Of a stretch of 41,852 nucleotides of DNA, positions 35,550 to 41,852 are shown in pieces. Location: assembly GCA_018263115.1 (NCBI GenBank), contig JADFDC010000019.1:1-41852 (forward strand). The letters are read 5' to 3'. The stretch is from Thiobacillus sp. (GTDB taxonomy: Bacteria; Pseudomonadota; Gammaproteobacteria; Burkholderiales; Thiobacillaceae). How positions within the stretch are numbered: the first letter of the stretch is position 1; each line of letters begins with the position of its first letter. The notes beneath the pieces were generated by a model. The model saw only the letters and a program-made list of their open reading frames with translations, was not told the DNA's origin and made no database searches. The position numbers and the translations under genes are program-made.

Positions 35550-37103
35550 TTATTTACCCAGCCTGAACAACGGACCCTTCTTCAACCCTTCAATATTTTT
35601 CAGACGCCCATGCGCCAGGCTCCCATTCCTGTCATGACAATCCTGACACTGGAGCGCCTTGGCTTTGGGCGCCACCATGTGGTTCAAAGGCCAGATCATT
35701 TCCGTTTTGAGGAATTCGACTTTCCCCGAGAAAGGCGCGCCCACATCGGCCATGCCTGCCGCCGCCGCTTTTTCCCAATTGAAACTTACGGCATAGGATT
35801 CAGCATCCTCGCCGTAAGTATGGGGAATCACCAGTGTCTTGTTGACCGGGTCATAAGGCTGCACGCCGCGAAAAACCTTGACTGGCCAGATTCTCGATCT
35901 GCCGTCTTTTGGGCTGCCGCCGAAATGGTTGATGGAAACATGGTCTGCCCGTTTCTCTATCCTGTCGCCCAGCAGGGTGTACTTCACTTCACCGTTAAAC
36001 CACCGGTATTCCGGGACGATATTCTCACCCAGTTCAAATGCACCCTTTTTCGAGTCGTAGATGGTGTGGCCCTTGGCATCTTTCTTCACCATGGGTTTGC
36101 CGTCCGCTCCCATCTTTCCCGCAGCGGACCAGTCCCACAGCAGTTTTGTCGCCACCCCGCCTCGCGCCATGGCTGGAATATGGCAAGTCTGACAGGCGAT
36201 CTTGTCGCCATGGCGATTCAGCATTGCCGCCATTCCCTGCTGAGTAAAACCTGGCAGGGGTTTGGTATTGGTCATGGTCTTGGCCGAGTGTGGATAAATC
36301 CCATGACAGGTATCACAGGTTGCCGGGCTCTGCCTGTCAGTCCTTTCACGGGCCGCACTGCCTTCTCCTCGCTTGGTGATCGGGCTGTAACGGCTGCCAT
36401 GCACCTGATGTCCGGTCCCTGCGTGACACTTGGTGCAGCTGAAATCGAGACCGATGGCATCCATATGGACATCAAGCTCAAAATCCGGCGCTTCCAGCGA
36501 GGTATCAAGATCGCCGTGCTTCACGCCATCGCCGCGTCCGCCATAAAAGTGACATGCGCCGCAGTTATAGCGGCTGGGAAATCCCACCCTCTGCGCTACT
36601 TTCCGCAAATCAACCGGATGCATGATTTCACCTGAGCCTGGCGGAAACTCCATTTCCACATAGACAGGATGACCCGCGAGCCCGGAAGGTTTGCGATAGG
36701 TTCCGGTCGTGTCATGACAGGCAAGGCAGTCAACATTCTCTGCCTTGCTGAAATCAAAATTCCTGTCCTTCCATCCGTATCCAACATGGCACGAGGTGCA
36801 GTACGGATAATTGGAAGCAACGCCGATGCAGAAGTTGTTGACCAGGGTTTTCTTGCCCAGCATCTGACCCGTTTGCGGATTCAATGACTGCCACGTCCAA
36901 TGCTTGGTTTTCATCACCTGTGTGGCTGCATCCTTATGGCAGACAAGGCAGGCTCGTGTTACCTCCGGCCCAGACTTGAATGCCTGTTGCAATTCCTTAT
37001 AACCCGAATGATCCGTTGCCATCGCTGATGCCATGAGTCCCGCAGCCATAACACCGCTCCAGCGCCAGCCAAGGTTTTGGACATGCCGCCTGGATATTTT
37101 CAT
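35550..37103 (-). CDS. Octahaem c-type cytochrome, tetrathionate reductase (Otr) family
   Basis: 517 residues from ATG 37103, which gives a tidy signal peptide (MKISRRHVQNLGWRWSG... to ASAMA). An ATG at 37130 in frame lacks a ribosome-binding site. Eight CxxCH sites in order: CLVCH, CTSCH, CLACH, CGACH, CTKCH, CDTCH, CQTCH, CQDCH. The spacing and the C-terminal half (GENIVPEYRWFNG, GDRIEKRADHVSINHF) fit the octahaem tetrathionate reductase family of Shewanella, which also reduces nitrite or hydroxylamine in vitro. Direction in vivo (reduction or thiosulfate-type oxidation) cannot be told. First gene of an operon with the cytochrome c and the transporter, divergent from the FNR-like gene. Confidence 0.88.
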   Translation of the reverse strand: MKISRRHVQNLGWRWSGVMAAGLMASAMATDHSGYKELQQAFKSGPEVTRACLVCHKDAATQVMKTKHWTWQSLNPQTGQMLGKKTLVNNFCIGVASNYPYCTSCHVGYGWKDRNFDFSKAENVDCLACHDTTGTYRKPSGLAGHPVYVEMEFPPGSGEIMHPVDLRKVAQRVGFPSRYNCGACHFYGGRGDGVKHGDLDTSLEAPDFELDVHMDAIGLDFSCTKCHAGTGHQVHGSRYSPITKRGEGSAARERTDRQSPATCDTCHGIYPHSAKTMTNTKPLPGFTQQGMAAMLNRHGDKIACQTCHIPAMARGGVATKLLWDWSAAGKMGADGKPMVKKDAKGHTIYDSKKGAFELGENIVPEYRWFNGEVKYTLLGDRIEKRADHVSINHFGGSPKDGRSRIWPVKVFRGVQPYDPVNKTLVIPHTYGEDAESYAVSFNWEKAAAAGMADVGAPFSGKVEFLKTEMIWPLNHMVAPKAKALQCQDCHDRNGSLAHGRLKNIEGLKKGPLFRLGK

Positions 37104-37165
37104 GCTCCTGGCCTCTCCACTTTCTTCCATTTTTAAAAGCTGCTTTCCAATCTATACGCTAATTT

Positions 37166-37171
37166 ATTATA
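37166..37171 (-). promoter_or_regulatory. Candidate -10 hexamer (TATAAT) for the octahaem operon
   Basis: A perfect TATAAT on the minus strand predicts a start near 37159, about 55 bases before the preferred start codon. No matching -35 hexamer is found at 16-18 bp, which would suit activator dependence. No FNR-type box is seen at the expected -41.5 position. Confidence 0.4.
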
Positions 37172-37248
37172 GTCACTAACAGGACATGCTTATCCTCATA
37201 TTTGCCATAAAATAGAAACAAGAATATTCAATCGCAAGATAATTTTCC

Positions 37249-38031
37249 GTGGAGAACAAAAATGAAAATACAATCCGTCAAGCGCAATTGCGCGTTTTTT
37301 ACCAATTACTCAACAGCATGAACAAACTGACACCGGGCTGGAACCGGCGCAACTGCACCAAACGGGCAGACTGCATAGACTGTGATATCCGCAAGTCAGC
37401 CTTATTCAGTACCTTGAGTGAGGCGGAACTGATTTACCTGGTCCAGCCGGTATTAACCTTTCAGCACGAGGCGCACATCCGTTTATATGAAGAAGGTGAA
37501 GCCGGAAGCCATGCGTACACAGTGCGTAAAGGCATAATCAAACTTGTAAAGACCATTCCCAATGGGGAACAGCGCATCGTCCGGTTGGCCAGCCGGTCGG
37601 ATTTCATCGGGCTGGAAATTTTGCTTGCCCAGCCCTATCGACACACTGCCATCAGCATTACGCCCATTGAAATCTGCAAGATTCCAGTTGAAGTTCTCAA
37701 GGGACTTGATGAGAGGAATCCATCCTTCAGCCAGCAGCTCATGACCCGCTGGCAAAAGAATGTGGATGACGCTGAAAGCGTGATCACCGATTTGTCCACT
37801 GGCAAGGCCGCTTCGCGACTGGCTCATCTCATCCTCAGGTATTTCAGTGACGGGCTGGCCGAAGTCTGGAACAGTCCGGCGAGGGACGACATAGCCAGCA
37901 TGCTCGGAGTAACAACGGAAACGGCCAGCCGGCTAATGGCCGAGTTCAAGCGTGAGGGCTTGATCAGCGAAGAGCATGGCCGCATCGCCATTCAGGATTT
38001 TGTTGCATTGAAGTCAATTGCCGACGATTGA
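37249..38031 (+). CDS. Crp/Fnr family regulator, FNR-like with N-terminal cysteines
   Basis: 260 residues from GTG 37249; the next in-frame Met is codon 24. A beta-roll sensory domain and a winged helix. Cysteines C36, C42 and C45 (NCTKRADCIDC) plus C143 (EICKIP) align with the FNR region: C42/C45 match FNR C20/C23 and C143 matches C122, but the C29 position is Ala51. The recognition helix VTTETASRLMAEF keeps Glu224, Ser227 and Arg228, the FNR contacts for TTGAT half-sites. So it may bind an Fe-S cluster with altered ligands and sense oxygen or NO (inferred). It stands between the octahaem operon and the outer-membrane genes. Confidence 0.88.
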   Translation: MENKNENTIRQAQLRVFYQLLNSMNKLTPGWNRRNCTKRADCIDCDIRKSALFSTLSEAELIYLVQPVLTFQHEAHIRLYEEGEAGSHAYTVRKGIIKLVKTIPNGEQRIVRLASRSDFIGLEILLAQPYRHTAISITPIEICKIPVEVLKGLDERNPSFSQQLMTRWQKNVDDAESVITDLSTGKAASRLAHLILRYFSDGLAEVWNSPARDDIASMLGVTTETASRLMAEFKREGLISEEHGRIAIQDFVALKSIADD

Positions 38032-38041
38032 TAATTATCAA
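38028..38041 (+). promoter_or_regulatory. Perfect FNR box
   Basis: TTGAT-AATT-ATCAA matches the FNR consensus at all ten specified positions. It overlaps the TGA stop (38029-38031) of the FNR-like gene. It is about 100 bp upstream of the beta-barrel gene start at 38143, with TGTCAT (38061-38066) and TAGAAT (38081-38086) as possible -10 sequences. Confidence 0.75.
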
Positions 38042-38142
38042 TTTCGACAAGTCTTTGATGTGTCATGACTGGCCAGTCGGTAGAATGGCCTCGTTTTGCG
38101 GCAATTTCAAAGAACCGCTTGCTTGAATCCAAGGTATTCCAG

Positions 38143-39408
38143 ATGACCCATATCAGCCACAGCCAGACAACCCGGTCCGAGCGACACAACAAATCTTTTT
38201 ACACTGGGCTATGCCTTTCACTGGCTTTGTTTTATGGGCATCTTGCGCACGCCGCCGATTCCACGCCTTCAATCCTGATCACCCCGGAAGGCTTCAGAGT
38301 GGAAGGCTTCCGCGTCATGCCCAATGTCAGCCTGACGGAAAGCTGGAACAACAACATCTACGGTACGCCTGCCAATGAGGAGAGCGACACCATTACCACT
38401 GCTTCCGCCTCGGTGAAAGTCAATTCAGACTGGGCTAGCCACCGGCTTAACTTTGATGCAGGCGCCTCTGCCGATTTTTATCGCAAGAATGATACGGAAG
38501 ATGTTGCGAACTGGTGGCTGGGAACAGACGGCCGCTATGACCTGTCCACCAGATCCCATGCGCTGGGCGGGCTTCGTGTCAGCCAGAATCACGAAGATCG
38601 CTCATCACCCGATTCCGCGGCAGGCGCACTGGATCCCACTACGTACATCACCAGCCGTGCTCATATCGGATTTGCTCACCAGCTTGCCCCCTTCACCATC
38701 CGTGTCGGCGGGGTTGTCGAGAACCTAGATTTTGGCGATGGCAGCAGTCCGGGATTTGATGTCGACTGGCGCGACCGGAACCAGTTTTCCATCGGTACCC
38801 GTTTCAGCTATCAGTTGAATCCTCAAAACGAAATTTTCTTCCAGGCAGCCACGGATACACGCGACTATGATAACGAACCCGTCGGGCGAAATTCCGATGG
38901 CTACCGTTTGGGTCTCGGTATAAGAACCAGTCAGGGCCCGGGCTTTGAGGCTGAAGGATTCCTGGGTCACATGTCCCAGGATTACGACAATATCGCATTG
39001 AAGGATGTCAGCGGTCTCTACTACGGCGCCAGCCTGAAATGGAAACCTGTCAGCCATACGCGCATCAACGCCTCGGTTGACCGGGCCATCAATGAAACCA
39101 CGTATTCCGTAGCCGGCCTGGATGCTTCCAGCCACCTGGACACCACCGTCAGTGGCCGGATTGAGCACGATCTCAACCCCAAGCTTACCCTGAATCTTAG
39201 TCTGGCCTATGGCAAGCTTGAATATCAGGGCGTCACTCTTGATCTCGATGAAATCGCTGCTGGCGCTGGCATACGCTACGACTTCGACCGGCGCTTTTAT
39301 CTTTCGGGCGGCTACCGTTACATCAATCGCGATGCCAACAACCCCACCTATGAATACGACAGGAACTTGTTCTATCTGACCATTGGTTACAGTCCCGGCA
39401 GCCGCTAG
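38143..39408 (+). CDS. Outer-membrane beta-barrel protein (putative porin 2 / BBP2-like)
   Basis: 421 residues from ATG 38143, preferred because the signal peptide (hydrophobic GLCLSLALFYGHLAHA, cleavage before ADS) then sits properly; the frame is open back to 38065. After cleavage the chain is alternating amphipathic beta strands with aromatic ends, e.g. SLTESWNNNIYGT, LGGLRVSQNHEDR and FYLSGGYRYINRD, ending in an aromatic/hydrophobic strand. This resembles the putative beta-barrel porin 2 family. Role unknown. Downstream of a perfect FNR box and followed by a terminator, so a single-gene unit likely under redox control. Confidence 0.8.
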   Translation: MTHISHSQTTRSERHNKSFYTGLCLSLALFYGHLAHAADSTPSILITPEGFRVEGFRVMPNVSLTESWNNNIYGTPANEESDTITTASASVKVNSDWASHRLNFDAGASADFYRKNDTEDVANWWLGTDGRYDLSTRSHALGGLRVSQNHEDRSSPDSAAGALDPTTYITSRAHIGFAHQLAPFTIRVGGVVENLDFGDGSSPGFDVDWRDRNQFSIGTRFSYQLNPQNEIFFQAATDTRDYDNEPVGRNSDGYRLGLGIRTSQGPGFEAEGFLGHMSQDYDNIALKDVSGLYYGASLKWKPVSHTRINASVDRAINETTYSVAGLDASSHLDTTVSGRIEHDLNPKLTLNLSLAYGKLEYQGVTLDLDEIAAGAGIRYDFDRRFYLSGGYRYINRDANNPTYEYDRNLFYLTIGYSPGSR

Positions 39409-39432
39409 CCACATCTTTTTGGCAACATTCCA

Positions 39433-39463
39433 TAGCCCGGTCTCAATGCCGGGCTTTTTATTT
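39433..39463 (+). terminator. Rho-independent terminator after the beta-barrel gene
   Basis: AGCCCGG (39434-39440) pairs with CCGGGCT (39449-39455) around an eight-base loop and is followed by TTTTTATTT. Confidence 0.9.
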
Positions 39464-39514
39464 GTCTCGATGAAAGCCCTTCAGGAAATTTATTTTGATT
39501 CCAGCATGCCTGGA

Positions 39515-39556
39515 TTGATAAATCTCAATGACGCCCTTTCAGTTTAAGCATAAAAA
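39515..39556 (+). promoter_or_regulatory. FNR-type promoter for the secreted Gly/His-rich protein
   Basis: TTGAT-AAAT-CTCAA (39515-39528) matches the FNR box at nine of ten positions. Its centre lies 29.5 bases before TAAAAA (39551-39556), which places it at -41.5, the class II activator position. The predicted start is near 39563, and the ribosome-binding site and ATG 39653 follow after a 90-base leader. Confidence 0.6.
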
Positions 39557-39604
39557 TGAAACTGAAAGGAGATGTAAAGGTATTTAAAGATTAGAAAACA
39601 AGCG

Positions 39605-39621
39605 GCCTCGGCAAACGAGGC
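39605..39621 (+). promoter_or_regulatory. Leader hairpin
   Basis: GCCTCG-GCAAA-CGAGGC is a perfect 6-bp stem in the leader of the 281-aa gene, about 30 bases before its start. It has no T-run, so is not a terminator; it may stabilise the mRNA. Confidence 0.5.
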
Positions 39622-39652
39622 GTTCACACAGACAAGAAAGGAGAGTTAGAAA

Positions 39653-40498
39653 ATGGCAAATATTGGCCTTAACCTTAAAAAACTGGTTGTAATTGGTGGT
39701 GCTTCGGTATTTGGTCTTTTGGCTGTTCCCTTGGTGGCGGATTATGTGACTGATGGCATGAGCAATATGGTTGCAAGCGCTCAGGCTGCGGAGGATGGTC
39801 ATGGCAGTACGGGTGGCCATAGCGGAAGCGGTGGTGGCGCTGACAAAGGTCAGGTTAAAAAAGGCGCGGGTGGCAGCCATGAAAGCGGCGCCGGCGGTCC
39901 CAGCAAATCCGTTGAAGCAGTGGTTAGCGAAGATGAGGAAGGAAGCGGTAAAAAGGGACCCAGCTACAAAGGTGGCGGAACTGACCGCACACGCGGCAAA
40001 CCAGCCTGGGCTCAGGAAGGCATACCTGTCGTTGAACTGGGACGCCTGAATGTGGCACGTGCGCCTGGCTCGTTGCTGGACAAACAGTTGATTGAAGCAT
40101 TGGCAACATTGAACACTATCGTTGGTGCGAGCGGCACTTCGATTTACGAAGCGTCCAACCTTTCGGCCGCCATTGCACAAATCACCACGGATGCGCTTCG
40201 CGTGGATTCACCACTGGCGAACTTGGCGCTTCTGAAAGACTTCCTAAGTGACGGAGTGCTGGATGGCAACTATGTTACCAGCGATGGGACCACGAACATG
40301 GTGTTGGATCCGGCCATGACTGATGCCGAGTTCGTGGCAGTGCTGCTGGGTAGCGCATCTGACAAGATCGTGGAAATCTCGAAGGATACTGTGACTGCGC
40401 TTGAGACCATACTCGGTCTTGAAATGGGCGATGACGCAGCGATTGCAACCATGGCAGATGACGTGCGCGAAGCAATCCTCTACGCACACGACAATTGA
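39653..40498 (+). CDS. Unrecognised secreted protein with Gly/His/Lys-rich segment
   Basis: 281 residues, not a family I can name. Signal peptide about 1-45 (hydrophobic LVVIGGASVFGLLAVPLVA, then ASAQAAEDGHG). Residues 46-115 are low-complexity Gly/Ser/Lys/His/Glu (GHGSTGGHSGSGGGADKG). The C-terminal 160 residues look folded, beginning AWAQEGIPVVELGRLNVARAPGSLLD and continuing as mostly helices. No Cys, so no haem. AAGGAGAG precedes ATG 39653. It has its own FNR-type promoter and terminator, and lies between the beta-barrel and decahaem genes. It could be a surface or periplasmic partner of that system; this is inference. Confidence 0.8.
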   Translation: MANIGLNLKKLVVIGGASVFGLLAVPLVADYVTDGMSNMVASAQAAEDGHGSTGGHSGSGGGADKGQVKKGAGGSHESGAGGPSKSVEAVVSEDEEGSGKKGPSYKGGGTDRTRGKPAWAQEGIPVVELGRLNVARAPGSLLDKQLIEALATLNTIVGASGTSIYEASNLSAAIAQITTDALRVDSPLANLALLKDFLSDGVLDGNYVTSDGTTNMVLDPAMTDAEFVAVLLGSASDKIVEISKDTVTALETILGLEMGDDAAIATMADDVREAILYAHDN

Positions 40499-40520
40499 TC
40501 GCAGTTGGTAATTCGAAAAA

Positions 40521-40547
40521 GGAAGGGGCGCGAAAGCGCCCTTTCCA
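40521..40547 (+). terminator. Rho-independent terminator after the 281-aa gene
   Basis: AAGGGGCGC-GAAA-GCGCCCTT (about 40523-40543) is an eight-base-pair stem with a GNRA-type loop, followed by TTCC. The T-run is short. Confidence 0.75.
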
Positions 40548-40740
40548 TTGTTTGAACTCAAGTGTTGTATTCCAGCAGTCCGCAAAAGGCAATGCTGCCG
40601 TGAATGCCACTTTACAATTGCCTTCTAATCGCCATACCCGGAAAATTGGACATGAAGGTTTTAATCAAGCGCCAGCAACCCATCAGGCGCACTAACAAGC
40701 AGTTTGGGTGTACACATAAAATAGATCGGAAGGAAAGCGG
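40548..40740. other. Leader region of the decahaem gene
   Basis: 193 bp without a gene. CATAAAAT near 40715-40722 is a possible -10 and AAGGAAAG before ATG 40741 a good ribosome-binding site. An AATCAA half-site at 40663-40668 is too weak to call an FNR box. Confidence 0.4.
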
Positions 40741-41568
40741 ATGCGTTCAGTTTGCAAGACCATGATTGCCTGGCTGGTCCTTGCCATCCTGCCCGTTGCG
40801 GCGATGGCGCAAGCCTCCAGACCGGAAGCGCAGGCCATCGATAATAACGTCTGCAAAACCTGTCATGTCGCCCATGAAGGGCACAAGGTCAATACGTATC
40901 ACAACGATTGCAGTGCCTGCCATTCAGTAATCGATCCAAAACATCTGGTTGAAGGCGGCAAGGGAAAAATAAAATTTCCTGCCTCCGAAAACTGTCTCGC
41001 ATGCCATCAGAACAACGACCACAAACGCGTGAACTGGGCGTTTTCATCACACAAGCAGGCCGAGGTCGAGTGCCGTGACTGCCATGGCACGCACTCACCG
41101 AAACAATCCAAACAATTCAATCTGGCTTTGTGGAAAGCCGACAGGAAATCCATTGCATGCATGGACTGCCATCAGGACGTCGCGGCGCGCCTCAACATGC
41201 CTTCTCACCATCCGGTCAAGGAAGGCGCCCTCTCCTGCGTAAGCTGTCATGACCCACATGGCGGCAAGCAAACCAGCCTGATGAATAAAAATGATCAATG
41301 CTACAAGTGCCATCAGGCCATCCGCGGGCCCAAGGTATTTGAACACGCGCCGGTGGTTGAAGACTGCACCATCTGCCACAACCCTCACGGCTCGCCCAAT
41401 CGTCGCCTTTTGCAAATCGCCCAGCCCATGCAGTGTCTGCAGTGCCATTCCATTACCAACAACCGGCATGCTACGGCAAGCGTTCCAAATGGCGCCCAGC
41501 TACGCAATTGCACCAACTGTCACGGCGCGATCCACGGTAGCCATATCGACGCGCGGTTGAAGCATTAA
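40741..41568 (+). CDS. DmsE/MtrA-family decahaem c-type cytochrome
   Basis: 275 residues. Signal peptide about 1-22 (WLVLAILPVAAMA). Ten CxxCH sites: CKTCH, CSACH, CLACH, CRDCH, CMDCH, CVSCH, CYKCH, CTICH, CLQCH, CTNCH, spaced about 20-30 residues with distal His residues between. This is the periplasmic decahaem wire that plugs an outer-membrane porin in MtrAB, MtoAB, PioAB and DmsEF systems, moving electrons out to extracellular acceptors or in from Fe(II). The next gene starts 3 bp later. Family is firm; direction and partner are inferred. Confidence 0.92.
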   Translation: MRSVCKTMIAWLVLAILPVAAMAQASRPEAQAIDNNVCKTCHVAHEGHKVNTYHNDCSACHSVIDPKHLVEGGKGKIKFPASENCLACHQNNDHKRVNWAFSSHKQAEVECRDCHGTHSPKQSKQFNLALWKADRKSIACMDCHQDVAARLNMPSHHPVKEGALSCVSCHDPHGGKQTSLMNKNDQCYKCHQAIRGPKVFEHAPVVEDCTICHNPHGSPNRRLLQIAQPMQCLQCHSITNNRHATASVPNGAQLRNCTNCHGAIHGSHIDARLKH

Positions 41569-41571
41569 GAA

Positions 41572-41852
41572 ATGGATACGCAGATGAAATTCAAGATAAC
41601 CATTGGCTTGGTGCTCCCATCCTTTTCGATGCTGACAGCTTCGCTTCAGGCCGCCGATGTCACGCCAGTCTGGGTGGAATACACATCCACTCCCCAGACC
41701 ATTCCAGTTGCAGCACCGGCAGCAACCGCAGTTCCCGCCACCCCCAAAGCCGCTGCTGCGACATCCCCTGCCTCCCCTGCCGAATTGCCAGCTTCCGTGG
41801 CAACCGCCCCAGCCGGACCAACAACAACCGCCGCGCCTGAACCGGCAGCCTC
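41572..41852 (+). CDS. N-terminus of an exported Ala/Pro-rich protein, plausibly MtrB/PioB-type porin
   Basis: Open from ATG 41572 (or ATG 41584) to the window end, 93 codons visible. A signal peptide is likely (FKITIGLVLPSFSMLTASLQAAD), then a short DVTPVWVEYTSTPQT segment and a low-complexity Ala/Pro/Thr linker. No barrel strands are in view yet. The position 3 bp after a DmsE/MtrA gene is where the partner outer-membrane porin normally lies; the visible residues alone do not prove this. Confidence 0.6.
   Translation, partial: MDTQMKFKITIGLVLPSFSMLTASLQAADVTPVWVEYTSTPQTIPVAAPAATAVPATPKAAAATSPASPAELPASVATAPAGPTTTAAPEPAA

Noticed and set aside
39556-39594. 12-codon leader peptide MKLKGDVKVFKD before the 281-aa gene
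   Set aside because: Its ATG overlaps the predicted -10 hexamer and lies before the predicted transcription start, so it would not be transcribed.
40655-40668. FNR box upstream of the decahaem gene
   Set aside because: Only the AATCAA half-site fits; the left half matches two of five positions and the spacing to the -10 is wrong.

Overview
The window looks like chromosome of a GC-rich betaproteobacterium, probably order Nitrosomonadales (Gallionellaceae or Sulfuricellaceae type). This is inferred from gene order, split pyruvate carboxylase subunits, a solitary integron integrase and multihaem cytochromes; no rRNA is present to confirm it. Most of the left 31 kb is a conserved housekeeping block. 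It resembles the Escherichia coli rne-rluC-maf-yceD-rpmF-plsX-fabHDG-acpP-fabF-pabC-mltG-tmk-holB-tatD neighbourhood, with local insertions.

Layout. 1-1367: the end of a four-helix-bundle gene, then dnaJ. 1551-3213: a minimal chromosomal integron. It has an integrase gene whose N-terminus is frameshifted, an attI region, and one 500-bp cassette closed by a textbook attC. 3351-15552 (minus strand): tatD, pilZ, holB, tmk, mltG, pabC, pabB, fabF, acpP, fabG, fabD, fabH, plsX, rpmF, yceD. This couples fatty acid synthesis with dTMP, folate, cell-wall and pilus functions, and is driven at its upstream end by a good sigma70 promoter. 15614-20355 (plus): pyruvate carboxylase subunits A and B separated by a palindromic repeat, then maf and an RsmI-like methyltransferase. 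20352-24870 (minus): a Rof-like protein, an AT-rich secreted ankyrin protein, and sppA-like, Rieske, gph and rluC genes. 25265-33728: rne with a strong terminator, LMW protein tyrosine phosphatase, uvrB, a class I aminotransferase, a Y-family polymerase and a small possible lipoprotein.

33845-41852 is the accessory respiratory region. On the minus strand an operon encodes an octahaem tetrathionate-reductase-family cytochrome, a monohaem cytochrome c and a YeeE/TsuA-type sulfur-compound transporter. Divergent from it is an FNR-like regulator with cysteines and an FNR-type recognition helix. Its stop codon lies inside a perfect FNR box (TTGAT-N4-ATCAA). Next come an outer-membrane beta-barrel protein, an unrecognised secreted Gly/His/Lys-rich protein with a near-perfect FNR box placed at -41.5, and a DmsE/MtrA-type decahaem cytochrome. 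The window ends in the first codons of a secreted Ala/Pro-rich protein, plausibly the MtrB/PioB-type porin partner.

The most interesting parts are (a) the putative redox-controlled sulfur/extracellular-electron-transfer cluster with its unknown secreted protein, and (b) the one-cassette integron, whose cassette seems to hold two tiny divergent genes with overlapping start codons. All functional statements rest on reading motifs; no database search was possible.
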